NCBI GenBank assembly: GCA_031276295.1
Contig: JAISNI010000072.1
Coordinates: 1-64,000, forward strand
DNA from: Treponema sp.
GTDB taxonomy: Bacteria > Spirochaetota > Spirochaetia > Treponematales > Breznakiellaceae
DNA length: 64,000 nucleotides
Reading direction: 5' to 3'
Below are positions 1-10,527 of the stretch, in pieces; position 1 is the first letter of the stretch; each line of letters opens with the position of its first letter. Made by a program: the position numbers and the translations under genes. The notes under the pieces are model-generated. The model had not been told where the DNA came from and did no database searches. It worked only from the letters and a program-made list of their open reading frames with translations.

Positions 1-1218
1 GAGAATGCCAGTAGGGATATCAAGATATTGGTGAGGGATACACAAGGCGTAGCGTTTGTCGGTATTGGCGTTCCGGAAGGAGACGCCGTTGGACAGCCTG
101 TTTCTCTGGATTATAATGCAGATAGGCAGGATGGTAATCGCTTGCATGTAACGATTGGCGCCGCCACCGTCAATTCCGGGCTTTACGATTGGGAGATAGT
201 GCCGCTTGCCCGCTATGCCAATAGAAATTACACGTCGGCAGTAACTTTTTTTGGTAGGGAGACCGACAATGATGATCCAAAACTGAAAGACATAGCGAAA
301 GCCGCCAAAAAGGAAGGTAAGAGGGCCTTCTGGATTAGCTACCATCCTGATCTGGTCAATACCTTGGTAGGGTACAATTTGTTCCTGGTAGACGCCATGC
401 TTTGCGGTGATCCGATAAACACCAAGATTATGGATTTTACCAATCGTTCCAAGAACCACACATTCCCGGTCATAGAAGGGTATAATGATTACGATTACAC
501 AAGCAATGAATCAACCGTGGCGGAATTCGTGCAAAAAACACTAGAGAAAAATATAGATTATATTGATACGTACTTCGATGAAAATCTCATGATGCCTTAC
601 ACAACCTACATCTATAGCGATGGTGAGATGCCTATAACATATCAGTTGAATGGCGATAAGATTGAGTTTACAGGGTATCCGGTCTATCACAACATGATAC
701 GCGAATCTGATACATGGACTTTAACCCTGACAAGGGGAAAAAGCAGTTTGCTGGATCAATTAAGAGAGAGAAAACTAAATCAAAAATTAAACCGGAAGTT
801 ACCGCCCCAAGTTACCGTCACGGTAAAAACATGGCCCAACTTGGACTTTTTGGGTATGCTTGCTTATCTTGTAGTGTATGAAGCTTCAAAAAGTGCATTA
901 CTTGACAGCTATTTAGAAATGGGTTACGAATTTGAAGATATTACATCTGAAGAGAATTTCGAACCTATTCCTGAATTAGTAGATTTTATGAGTATGCAGG
1001 AAAGTTATGAGGCGATGAAGCTGGTAAATCCTGCTGTTTTCAATTCTGCAGAAAGGACCTGCCACTGGCTGGCGTTTTTTCGCGCGGTAAAGGGAGAACA
1101 CGAAAACAAAACGGCAGAATGGGAAAGTTTTATAAAAACGGTTAACGCCAAGTACCCCGAAGGATCCGAAGATCCCGTGTATTCGTATAGAACACCCAGA
1201 CTATGGGTAGCGGACTGA
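1..1218 (+). CDS. hypothetical protein, 5'-truncated by window edge
   Basis: Frame +1 is open from base 1 (ENASRDIKILVRD...), so the listed GTG at 28 is probably internal; no family recognised. Confidence 0.7.
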   Translation, partial: ENASRDIKILVRDTQGVAFVGIGVPEGDAVGQPVSLDYNADRQDGNRLHVTIGAATVNSGLYDWEIVPLARYANRNYTSAVTFFGRETDNDDPKLKDIAKAAKKEGKRAFWISYHPDLVNTLVGYNLFLVDAMLCGDPINTKIMDFTNRSKNHTFPVIEGYNDYDYTSNESTVAEFVQKTLEKNIDYIDTYFDENLMMPYTTYIYSDGEMPITYQLNGDKIEFTGYPVYHNMIRESDTWTLTLTRGKSSLLDQLRERKLNQKLNRKLPPQVTVTVKTWPNLDFLGMLAYLVVYEASKSALLDSYLEMGYEFEDITSEENFEPIPELVDFMSMQESYEAMKLVNPAVFNSAERTCHWLAFFRAVKGEHENKTAEWESFIKTVNAKYPEGSEDPVYSYRTPRLWVAD

Positions 1219-1365
1219 AAGATTGATTACAGCCGGGCTCCTGCAGATACTAACGTCTGGACAACAGCGTGTCCGGCTCCAAGGTCTTTGATTAAGGGAT
1301 AAAAATTGCCCCGGATATGACTGTTTGAAAAATATGGGGAATTAATACTCATAAGGAGAATTTAT

Positions 1366-2076
1366 ATGTATACTTTTGATGATCCGGTCTCCTGGTATGA
1401 GGCGGGTGTCTATCACGTTGCCAGACAGGAATATGACGAAGCAATGAAATGCTTTAATGATGCGTTAGCGGCGTATAAACCTTATTTCTCTGTTTACTTT
1501 AACCGCGGAATAATATTGGATAGATATTATCGCAATTATGACGGGGCAATTGCTGATTACCGGACAGCGCTTGATATAAAACCTGAAGATGATTATCTGG
1601 AGGTAATAACGAAAGAAAAGATTGCCGAAGTATATAAGTTCATCGGCCTGGCTTATCGGCAAAAGGATAATTATAACGCCGCGCTTGAAAATTATAATAA
1701 ATCAATAGAGCTTAATCCTGATAATTGGAGTGTATTTAGCAATCGGGGATTCTTATATGACAAAATGGGTAAGAATGCCCTCGCATTGGCGGATTATATC
1801 GAAGCAATATATATTAAGCCGGATTATGCCATAGCGTATAATAACCGGGGTATTATCCTTGAACGAATGGGGAAATACGATGAGGCGCGGGATGATTACC
1901 TGGATGCAATTAGGCTGGATCCCAAGTTTCCTGAACCTTATAACAATTTGGGTAATATTTATTGCAAACAGGGGAATTATAAAAGCGCAATTCAGTATTA
2001 TAAGATAGCGTTAAAATTGAACCCGAATTATACTGTTGCCCGGCAAAACCTTAATTCGATAATGGGCATGGATTAG
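1366..2076 (+). CDS. TPR repeat protein
   Basis: Repeated TPR pattern (YNAALENYNKSIELNPDNWSVFSNRGFLYDKMGKNALALADYIEAIYIKPDYAIAYNNRG); RBS-like AAGGAG upstream. Confidence 0.9.
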   Translation: MYTFDDPVSWYEAGVYHVARQEYDEAMKCFNDALAAYKPYFSVYFNRGIILDRYYRNYDGAIADYRTALDIKPEDDYLEVITKEKIAEVYKFIGLAYRQKDNYNAALENYNKSIELNPDNWSVFSNRGFLYDKMGKNALALADYIEAIYIKPDYAIAYNNRGIILERMGKYDEARDDYLDAIRLDPKFPEPYNNLGNIYCKQGNYKSAIQYYKIALKLNPNYTVARQNLNSIMGMD

Positions 2077-2101
2077 AGAGAGCCTATAAGTGTTATAATT
2101 T

Positions 2102-3463
2102 TTAACTGCGCCCTACGGATATTATCATGCAAAATATATCACTGTCCTCTGTTATGTCGATGGTATATCCAAGCGCATGGGGTTCATATTTAACATGATA
2201 AAATGATACAAAATTGGCGTCCATTGATTCGTTTAAAAAACATGTAAGCTTTTCGTCCTTTTTATTCTCGTTAAACTTCCTCTGAATATCTCCAAGGGAA
2301 AACTTATCACTGCGGGAGAAGAATAATACAAAAATATCACCATCGGTCTCCGTATTAAGCCATCTCCCTTCACGCGGTATTTCATCATCAATTCCCTGGG
2401 ATATAGACAAAGGTCCTTCACCAAGAGGAAAGACCGGGGAAAGATTAGACATGTCGCCTTTAACGGTAAAAATATAACAACGAAGCGTTAAATTTATATT
2501 GAAGCTAAACCGGAATTTTATTTCTCCTCTATAATTAGATGTGGTTCTATAATAGCCATTTTCTATAAGTTTGAAATGAGGCTTATCACTCGTTCCTTTA
2601 AATAATTTAACATCAATTTTTCCTTTATATTCAGCGGGCAGTTGATAATTATCTTCGTTGTCCTCCATATAGAAAGCACCGACAGTATATTCCGCCAATG
2701 TATCATAATTAACCCATGTACAGCCATTATTTCCCCAATCCACACCCCAGCTATTCTGAATTTCAAACGCTTTTCTGTTCTCATCAAATCCTATTATACA
2801 TACGCCGTGCAGCTTATAATTTTTTTCCGGGGATTCGCCGCGCTTAATCTTCCAGTATTCCTTCGCAATCTTAAAAGATTCCGGTACCTTTAGCGCAACG
2901 ATAACCGGATGAGCCGTTGCTATATAGAACTTTATTCTAAATACTTTTTCTTCGTTTGTTGAATAAATTCCCCAATAGTCCTTTATGCGAAATTTCCGGC
3001 TTCTTTCATATTGAGAAATCGGTGCGTTTGTTATTCCGTGGCTCATTTCCCATTCAGACATTTTTGGCGATCCGATATCTTTTATTTTTTCAAGGGCTTT
3101 GAGTATTTTTAAATCATCATTATACCAATTAGGGTTTTCATCAAAGGACTTACAATACACAAAAGCCGGTGACAATGCGTTTCGGGTAGTAAGATCTTCA
3201 TCGGTACGTTTTAATCTTATCGACATCATTATAGTTTGAGCTGTATATACGGCAGCCCATGTGGCACAGGTGTGGGTTTTACCCTGATGTCCCGGTCGGG
3301 GAGCGTATTGTTTCAGGGAGACAACAGGAGAAACCTCAAGTTTTTGCTTTATTTCCCTTTTTGCAGCATTTTCTATTTTTTTTACCGGTACCTTTTTATA
3401 TTCAGCCTCATCAAGAAGTAAACCGGTACAGTATTCTTCTTTTGTGAAAAAATTCTTAATCAT
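2102..3463 (-). CDS. papain-like (C1 family) cysteine protease with C-terminal DUF4384-like region
   Basis: Catalytic motifs HTCATWAA (Cys), LHGVCIIGFD (His), IQNSWGVDWGNNG (Asn). Start at internal Met (MIKNFFTKEE) avoids overlap with the upstream gene; listed ORF extends to 3520. Confidence 0.85.
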   Translation of the reverse strand: MIKNFFTKEEYCTGLLLDEAEYKKVPVKKIENAAKREIKQKLEVSPVVSLKQYAPRPGHQGKTHTCATWAAVYTAQTIMMSIRLKRTDEDLTTRNALSPAFVYCKSFDENPNWYNDDLKILKALEKIKDIGSPKMSEWEMSHGITNAPISQYERSRKFRIKDYWGIYSTNEEKVFRIKFYIATAHPVIVALKVPESFKIAKEYWKIKRGESPEKNYKLHGVCIIGFDENRKAFEIQNSWGVDWGNNGCTWVNYDTLAEYTVGAFYMEDNEDNYQLPAEYKGKIDVKLFKGTSDKPHFKLIENGYYRTTSNYRGEIKFRFSFNINLTLRCYIFTVKGDMSNLSPVFPLGEGPLSISQGIDDEIPREGRWLNTETDGDIFVLFFSRSDKFSLGDIQRKFNENKKDEKLTCFLNESMDANFVSFYHVKYEPHALGYTIDITEDSDIFCMIISVGRS

Positions 3464-3474
3464 AAATACGGTCC

Positions 3475-6360
3475 TTATTCGTATAATATCAATCCGGCCC
3501 AATACATAGGGTGTTTCCATTTTTCTTTCTCTTCGTCTTCTATTTCAATTTTTTTTCCTTCGTCACCATAGACCTCAATAGTCCCCTCGCGGAATTCATT
3601 TTTTACTTCATAGTAGGCATCTCGAAAGGTCTTGTGCTTCTGCAACACCTTGGTATAAAGGCTAACTATAAAAGCACTTGTTGCTTTATCATCCAGTGCC
3701 CAAAGGCTTACGCCAACGCTTTTTGCCCCTGCAGTCATAAAAGAAATGGGGAGCCCTACAAAACCGCTACCGCGTATATACTCGCCAAGCCCCGCGTTAC
3801 AGATTGACAATTCCACCATTTCGGCTTTTAATCGAACCTGTGCAATATCTTCTATGGATAAGTAGCCGTCTTCTTTAGCCCCCGGTCCGGATGCTTCTGA
3901 AAGCACAATGCCCCACTTGTCAACATTTTCTTTATCGTAATGTCCATGCCCCGAAAAATGTACAATGCTATATTTCTCTAATTCTCCGTTTCGGGATAAT
4001 TCTTTGACCATTGTTTCACTAGCCTCGGATCCCCGGTAAATATTAATACGCTTTCCTTCCCTTAAAGCGATTCTTTCAAGGTTATCTATTTCAATTTTTG
4101 TCCATGGGAGATTTGGTATAATTTCTTCCGGATTGGTATTCGGGTCATTTGGATCGGGTTTTGCAATAAGCCTGGTAGTCCGCCGATCAGCGTTTTCATC
4201 ATGGGTATTATTATATTCTATATCGCCAAACGCAATAATCGATTCATCCTCCGGTTTCCAATCTTTTCTCTTTGCACTTATAGTAACCGAGGGAGAGAAC
4301 GATATTTTATATTGTTTACCCAATTGCGGACTCTGAGCGTCTTCCTGGAGTATATCAAACGGCAGGAAGGGAAGAGAACCGTCTGGCACAACGATAATGT
4401 TTTTTACATTACCGCCTATAAGTTTTCTATCAAACACCGGCTTTATAAGTTCGGCATAGAGATTGCCGCAATATTCTTCAAATCTTGTTCCCTTATCTTC
4501 TTTTGCTATCAGATCCAAAATTCCTTTTATTTCCTGTTCCAGGCGGTCATCTTCATAGATATATTTAAAGTTAAGCGGTATTGCGGTAACGCCGTCATTA
4601 GAAAGAACAAAACAATAAGAATTAATGCATGGATGAATAATAGATTCTGGAATTTCGTAAGAATGAGACTCGGACTGTTCTCTGACCCACTTCCATGTTG
4701 CGGCATAGTCTTTTAGAGCAGACTGATCCCATAGCACATATTCAAGCACAACGGTATCGTTTCCACAAAATTTCTTGGCTTCAGCTATATCTATGGGCCG
4801 GGGATTTATCTTTTCCAAATAACCCGGAATACGCGAATCTATTTCTTCATGAAGTTCTTTAAGTTCCTTTTCAATTTTATTAAGATTTTCACAGGCATAT
4901 AAAAACCTGTTCTCTTTATCTCTATTATTTTCAACAAAACTATAATTCCTACCCAGATATTCATTTATAACATTCTGAGAAAAATCTCTTTCGTTCGTAA
5001 GCCGTAATACTTCTTTTCTTTCATCCTCAGTAACTTTGCAAGGGTCCAGCGCTATGGCAACGCCTATTTGCTCCAAAATATTTCGGCCTCGCAGAGATTC
5101 AGAATACCCAAACGCTTTTTCGCTGTTTCCCGCGGAAGTCTCCATATCCACGCCCACATAGTATAAATACAAGTAGTTAAGCATTATCTGTTTGCCCCGA
5201 CTGTCTTTCCGTAACTGTTCAGTCTTGCTTATGCCGCAGCCAAGCGCATCCTTTGTCAGCTCATACAATTTACAATAAAAAGGATCTGAGAAATTTTCCT
5301 TGTCTAGTTTCCCCTGCTGGTATATTTTCAGCACGAAGGACCATGTTCTATTAACCAAGACAACGGTCGTGTTGCTTTCTTTTGCGGTTTGTATGGAATC
5401 CTGATAATCAGCCAGAGCCTTTTCGTAATCATGTATTCTTTCATACGTATCACCCCGTTCAAAATGGTTTCTTGAAATCCCCGGCCCCCGTTTTATGGAT
5501 CGAGAAATATCCTTTAAGGCTTTGGCGTACTCGCCGATAGCTTTATAAGCCAAACCCCGGTCACGCCAAACCTTAAAATCAAGCGGGTTCAATTCAATTG
5601 CCCTGGTTAAATCCGCCAGGGCATTTCTGTGATAATTTCTTATTAGTTCCTCATCTTCCGTTCCTTTGGCCATATCAAAATATATTTTACTCCGGCCGCT
5701 GTAGGCCAAATAATATGAAGATGCCTCATCAATAATTTCATTAAACAAGTTTAATGCGCTGTCACGATCGCCAGAATACGCAAAGGCATTTGCAAGATTG
5801 CATTTATACATCGGATAATTTTTATTTAAATTAAGGGCCGCTTTGAATGCGGTGATAGCATTCTTATAATTATCCATATGGAAATAAACGCTTCCTAAAC
5901 TATTATACGCTTCAGTATATTTGTCATTGAGGGAGATGGCTTTTAAATAGTTCTCTATCGCCCTGTTGTAATCACCCATATATGTATAAGCATTCCCCAG
6001 GCTGACATACACATAATCATCCTTAGGGTTTAATGTCAGGGCATATTCAAAATCAGAAATGGCCTTACTTATTTCTCTTTTATAGTAATATGACAATCCT
6101 CTGTTGCCGTAAAGCATGAAATCTTCCGGTCCTTTATGCTGCTTTGACAGGGATATGGCCTTATTAAACGCTTCTATTGCCCGGTCCTGATCGCCCAGGT
6201 ATGAATATGCGTTACCAATATTGCCATAGGCGACAGCAAAATCAGGTTTAAACTCAAGGGCTTTATACGAATAATAAAGGGCTTTGGAGTATTGGCCTTT
6301 GCTTCCAAACTCTGTTCCCTTAATAAAAAACATTCTTGCCTGCAAATCATTAGGACTCAT
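3475..6360 (-). CDS. TPR-CHAT caspase-like protease
   Basis: N-terminal TPR array, C-terminal CHAT domain with HFSGHGHYD (His) and VELSICNAGLG (Cys) motifs and GLPISFMTAGAKSVGVSLW. Confidence 0.93.
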   Translation of the reverse strand: MSPNDLQARMFFIKGTEFGSKGQYSKALYYSYKALEFKPDFAVAYGNIGNAYSYLGDQDRAIEAFNKAISLSKQHKGPEDFMLYGNRGLSYYYKREISKAISDFEYALTLNPKDDYVYVSLGNAYTYMGDYNRAIENYLKAISLNDKYTEAYNSLGSVYFHMDNYKNAITAFKAALNLNKNYPMYKCNLANAFAYSGDRDSALNLFNEIIDEASSYYLAYSGRSKIYFDMAKGTEDEELIRNYHRNALADLTRAIELNPLDFKVWRDRGLAYKAIGEYAKALKDISRSIKRGPGISRNHFERGDTYERIHDYEKALADYQDSIQTAKESNTTVVLVNRTWSFVLKIYQQGKLDKENFSDPFYCKLYELTKDALGCGISKTEQLRKDSRGKQIMLNYLYLYYVGVDMETSAGNSEKAFGYSESLRGRNILEQIGVAIALDPCKVTEDERKEVLRLTNERDFSQNVINEYLGRNYSFVENNRDKENRFLYACENLNKIEKELKELHEEIDSRIPGYLEKINPRPIDIAEAKKFCGNDTVVLEYVLWDQSALKDYAATWKWVREQSESHSYEIPESIIHPCINSYCFVLSNDGVTAIPLNFKYIYEDDRLEQEIKGILDLIAKEDKGTRFEEYCGNLYAELIKPVFDRKLIGGNVKNIIVVPDGSLPFLPFDILQEDAQSPQLGKQYKISFSPSVTISAKRKDWKPEDESIIAFGDIEYNNTHDENADRRTTRLIAKPDPNDPNTNPEEIIPNLPWTKIEIDNLERIALREGKRINIYRGSEASETMVKELSRNGELEKYSIVHFSGHGHYDKENVDKWGIVLSEASGPGAKEDGYLSIEDIAQVRLKAEMVELSICNAGLGEYIRGSGFVGLPISFMTAGAKSVGVSLWALDDKATSAFIVSLYTKVLQKHKTFRDAYYEVKNEFREGTIEVYGDEGKKIEIEDEEKEKWKHPMYWAGLILYE

Positions 6361-7346
6361 AACAGACCTCCTTTGTCCAATTCCTTCAGCATCAATGCCG
6401 CTTCCTCATAATCAGGCTTGTCCTTTAAGCCCTGCAAACAAGATGCCCCTGATTGAATGTCACCAAGGGTAATATACAACATTCCAAGCTGATAACAGAT
6501 GTCATCTATAATGTCTTTATCGGTTACTGATTTATCGCGGGCAGTTTTAAAATCTTCTATGGCATCTTCGAAACAACCTTTTTTGCAAGAAACCATGCCT
6601 CGGTTATAATAAGCATCCCGGTTATCATGATCTAGTTCTATCGCCTTGTTAAAATAATTAATCGCGCTGTCGAAATCATCCTTAAGGGTATACGCGATGC
6701 CAAGACTATTATAAACGGATGAGTTTTCATAACCTCGCGGTATCAACTGACTATAATAATCTATTATCCGCTGACATTCCACGTCACCGGAATCAGTATT
6801 GCCGTCAAATACGCCTGCCGCCACCTCGCCCCGGGCATTTTTTATTCTTTGATAAGATTTCCAGTTATTGCTCTTGTCCTTCTCTGACGGGAACAAAAAC
6901 ACGAGTCCTATTGTCATTATTCCTCGGGCAGAATCCGAGAATTTTTTGGCCTGTTTGCTCTGCTCTGCCTGATCCTCTTCCACAGAATCCTCTTCATCTT
7001 CCCCTGAATACGTTTCAAGATATTCCTCAAAGGTTATTCCCGCTTTTTTTATCTCATAACGAATCATGCCATAAAGATTGTATAATTTACTGCGGAACGG
7101 CAGGGAATATCTTATGGCAGTTAAAATATTAAGCATATTCTTCTCGACAAATTCTTTATCGGAAGTCAAATCTTCACAGTTAACTATCCGTAGCGCCGCA
7201 CGAATCAAACGTTCGCTGTTATCATCTTCTTCCCAGAAAGCGTCTTCCAGAAAACCAACAATCTCTTTCCCTGAATTATAATGATGTTCTGTTTCATCCA
7301 GCGAAATTTTCCATTTTTTGGCCAAAACCTTAATGTCTCTATTCAT
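6357..7346 (-). CDS. TPR-containing protein, translationally coupled to the CHAT gene
   Basis: TPR motifs (SVYNSLGIAYTLKDDFDSAINYFNKAIELDHDNRDAYYNRG); 4-bp overlap with the CHAT gene. Confidence 0.85.
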   Translation of the reverse strand: MNRDIKVLAKKWKISLDETEHHYNSGKEIVGFLEDAFWEEDDNSERLIRAALRIVNCEDLTSDKEFVEKNMLNILTAIRYSLPFRSKLYNLYGMIRYEIKKAGITFEEYLETYSGEDEEDSVEEDQAEQSKQAKKFSDSARGIMTIGLVFLFPSEKDKSNNWKSYQRIKNARGEVAAGVFDGNTDSGDVECQRIIDYYSQLIPRGYENSSVYNSLGIAYTLKDDFDSAINYFNKAIELDHDNRDAYYNRGMVSCKKGCFEDAIEDFKTARDKSVTDKDIIDDICYQLGMLYITLGDIQSGASCLQGLKDKPDYEEAALMLKELDKGGLL

Positions 7347-7366
7347 AATTGAACCTCCATTTATCT

Positions 7367-9700
7367 TTAGTCAAAATTACCAATTATATCTTTGAATTCT
7401 TCCCTCCACTTTTCAAAATTGTTTTCTGTAATAGCAGGATTATTAACACGGATGGGATTTCCACTATTTCTATCAAAGCCCTGACCTTTTTTAAGGAATT
7501 CTTTCAAGGCTTCGATAAATTCATCCGATTCCGATGTCTCAAGCCAACTGATAAAGCCTGGAAACACACCTCTGTCATTGTAGTATTTAAGAAATCTACG
7601 GCGAAGTTCTACTATTTCATCTTTGTTTTTTTCTATATAGGGTATTTTTTTTTCTAATAAAAAGTTAGCACGCAAATTTTTAAGGTCCGACAGTAATAAC
7701 GCAAAAGTACCGGGAAAATTTTGAGAAAGGGGGTTGTTCTGATTTGCCTTGACGCCGGAATTGTATTTCATAATACTGGAACAGTTCAGGGCAAATTCTT
7801 CCGGCGGCATATCATTCAAGCAGGAAATAAAAAGACCATAAAGAAGAATATCTTTATTTGTATAATAAGCGACTAAATATTTTTTAAAATCAACATAATC
7901 TTCCAAACGGTTATAAATCGATTCCGGTTTAGGATACGCTTCATCTTCAACTGATGTGAAATCAAAAGAATCGGCGCTTCCTCCTTTGCGGGATTCAAGT
8001 TCCCTCTTAGATGAAATTTTGTTTAAATCACCCCTGGAAGAAAGACTATCATTATCAATACGCGGATATTTGTTTTTGATGTTACGCAACTTTTGATTTT
8101 GCAATCTAAAAAATATTATGATTTGTTTCAAATTCACCTCTTTTTCCCCGGATACATCCGGAACAAAAAAATCCATATCGCTTTCAAGAACATAATACAA
8201 AGCCGGAAGATACACCGTGTCAATTTCAAACAACGGCGTCTCATTTTTTTTAGTCTGCACTAATTTTTCTGTTTTAGTCATATTCACACTCTCCTTATTT
8301 TTTGGATGAAATTCCTGTAATATAGTCATAAAAAAGGCATCATCGATTTGTAAATATTTCTCGCTTTTCAATAAAAAAGGATCCTCCTTGAATACCATCT
8401 TATAACGTACCTTAAAATAACAGTAATGAACCTCATTATATTCCCTCAAGGTCTCCGCCTTTACACTGCCTAGAATAGAGGGTGAAGAGTCTTTTTTCCT
8501 GTATTGTAATTCAATGGTTTTATGGTCCGTATTATAATAAAGACAATTTATTTCTTTATGGTCTTTAAGAAACGTTTCAAGATCCATGTTTGGCGTTCCT
8601 AAGAGCGGTATAACCTTTTTGCTATTAATAAATTCAGAGACCTTCTTTCCAATGATAGTCCTGCGAAACATAAACCTATAATAATATTCAAATGCAATAT
8701 ATATATCGATCTTTTCTTTTGTTTCGGTCGCTCTATGCTCAATAGTAATGAATTTCCATTTGATATAAGGAGCCCTGGCAGTATCCACATGGCAGATATA
8801 ATGAGAGGCTTTGCTATCGATGCCTTTGATGGATTCATAAAACATATTCGTTATATCGGCGCCAGCAGGAAATACACCGCTATAAGCCGCATAGTCTGAT
8901 GCCTTCTTCATGTCTGCTTCTTTCAGTTCATTAAAATATCCAAATACATCAAAGGTTCGACCGGATTTAGACTGACTGTCTGCCTTGGCAATGAATGCTT
9001 TAAACTCAGATGTCTCTTCGCCGCCATTTAGTCTGAAATTAAGAAAACCTTTGGGGAACAATCCCCAGTACTTCTCGTGGGCACAATCCGTTAATTTCTT
9101 GACATCTACTTCGTAAACAGTGCAAGTTATATGAATTCCCTGGCTGTTAATACGGTCATGCGTAACCTTTCTCTCCAAATCAATAAAATCCAAAACACCA
9201 ATATCAAGCTCGTTTGTCCGGGAATCAAAAAATTGAACGCCATAGAAATAAGCATCCAGCGTATTCGTTATACGCCAATGATGAATTATAGTAGGCATCT
9301 TATTCCTCCTTATACTCCTGACACGGACAGGACGAAACTTCCTCCCACCCGGTTCCCCACTAATATAAGGCAAATGAAAGGATGGCGCAAGCCCCCAGAC
9401 GTTGTACTCCGGCGTGAAAGGGGCGGTCTTCGCTACCCGGTTGGCAAAATCGGAAATAAACAAGACGTGGCGGTACCGTTTGCCCGAAACTTCAACATGG
9501 ACAACAAGCGGCGCGGGGTAATGGTCTTCCCGCTCATACCTAAAGGAGACCACGATGTAGTTATCCTCGGCGTTATACCGGACATCCAGCTCCCCGACCA
9601 GGCCGTTTTCATCGACCCGCCTGGGAAAGGGGGCCAGAGGTATATAGGGCGCGGTAACCATAGCCTCAAGTTCTTTCCTGTCTTTTTCCGCCAATACCAC
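7367..9700 (-). CDS. hypothetical protein (777 aa), first gene of the CHAT/C1 protease operon
   Basis: Long ORF, GTG start preceded by GAGGAGG, 20 bp upstream of the TPR gene, same strand; no family recognised. Confidence 0.85.
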   Translation of the reverse strand: MVLAEKDRKELEAMVTAPYIPLAPFPRRVDENGLVGELDVRYNAEDNYIVVSFRYEREDHYPAPLVVHVEVSGKRYRHVLFISDFANRVAKTAPFTPEYNVWGLAPSFHLPYISGEPGGRKFRPVRVRSIRRNKMPTIIHHWRITNTLDAYFYGVQFFDSRTNELDIGVLDFIDLERKVTHDRINSQGIHITCTVYEVDVKKLTDCAHEKYWGLFPKGFLNFRLNGGEETSEFKAFIAKADSQSKSGRTFDVFGYFNELKEADMKKASDYAAYSGVFPAGADITNMFYESIKGIDSKASHYICHVDTARAPYIKWKFITIEHRATETKEKIDIYIAFEYYYRFMFRRTIIGKKVSEFINSKKVIPLLGTPNMDLETFLKDHKEINCLYYNTDHKTIELQYRKKDSSPSILGSVKAETLREYNEVHYCYFKVRYKMVFKEDPFLLKSEKYLQIDDAFFMTILQEFHPKNKESVNMTKTEKLVQTKKNETPLFEIDTVYLPALYYVLESDMDFFVPDVSGEKEVNLKQIIIFFRLQNQKLRNIKNKYPRIDNDSLSSRGDLNKISSKRELESRKGGSADSFDFTSVEDEAYPKPESIYNRLEDYVDFKKYLVAYYTNKDILLYGLFISCLNDMPPEEFALNCSSIMKYNSGVKANQNNPLSQNFPGTFALLLSDLKNLRANFLLEKKIPYIEKNKDEIVELRRRFLKYYNDRGVFPGFISWLETSESDEFIEALKEFLKKGQGFDRNSGNPIRVNNPAITENNFEKWREEFKDIIGNFD

Positions 9701-10065
9701 GTATGCCTCCTCGGAAGAAACGGTTGGGTTCTTATACCTTTAAAGGGGAAATTAGGGGGAGTAATTTTGGCGAATTGCTTAAATTTTTTGAAAATATTTT
9801 TGGTAACCATTCAACCAGGAGGCTTTTCATGCCTCCAGAATGAAAAATTTACCTCGAAAATATTCTCAACAGTCAATTTTTTCATCTACAATGGCTTAAA
9901 GAGCAAAAAAATCAAAAAAAACAACTTAACATTCGTTTATATCTGAATAGTTACTATTTTTGTAATAAACGTAAAACATTCGTTAAAAATTTCCCTTTAT
10001 ATAAATAACAGCGGCTCCTAAGCAGTTTGTTGCGCTTCAGCGCAAAATCGTATAAAAATTCACAA

Positions 10066-10146
10066 GCGCAACAGGCTCAGGCTGCCGGGCGAATGAAGGC
10101 CAAGCCGCCAACGGCGTGAAGCATGTACAGAACGCCCCTGTTAGGC
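10066..10146. other. possible integron attC-like imperfect palindrome
   Basis: GCGCAACAGGCTCAGGCTG ... CAGAACGCCCCTGTTAGGC; the right end GTTAGGC fits the GTTRRRY core and the ends are an imperfect inverted repeat. Confidence 0.25.
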
Positions 10147-10163
10147 GAAGCAGCGTTCCGCCT

Positions 10164-10515
10164 TCATTTCTCCACATATACCGCCGTTATGCTTTTTATT
10201 ATACCTTTATCTTTTTTGTATACTATTATTTCTTCATCAGGTATTATGATGCTTTTTTTTCCTTATTATGTTGTTATATTCTTAAAACCTGCCTCTTCTA
10301 TATATTTTAAGTATATATCTTTTTTAATTGCGCCGGCTACACAACCGGAATACATTTCTACCGCCGTTTTTATCTTTTCAGGTAAATCCCCCATAAGAAC
10401 AATGCCCGAAATACTAAAATGCCCATCGGGTTTTAACACTCTATACATTTCATTAAAAAAAGCTTTTTTATTCGGAATAAGATTCAATACACACTTCCTA
10501 CTATACAATCCTCCT
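10164..10515 (-). pseudogene. remnant of an ArsM-like (arsenite methyltransferase) C-terminal half
   Basis: CVLNLIPNKKAFFNEMYRVLKPDGHFSISGIVLMGDLPEKIK...YIEEAGFKNITT then two in-frame stops; after a frame change the tail continues KSIIIPDEEIIVYKKDKGIIKSITAVYVEK*. No N-terminal half is present. Confidence 0.75.
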
Positions 10516-10527
10516 TTTTTGACGGCT

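Noticed and set aside
9131-9946. 271-aa plus-strand ORF at the 5' end of the 777-aa gene
   Set aside because: Mostly antisense to the operon gene and without recognisable domain.
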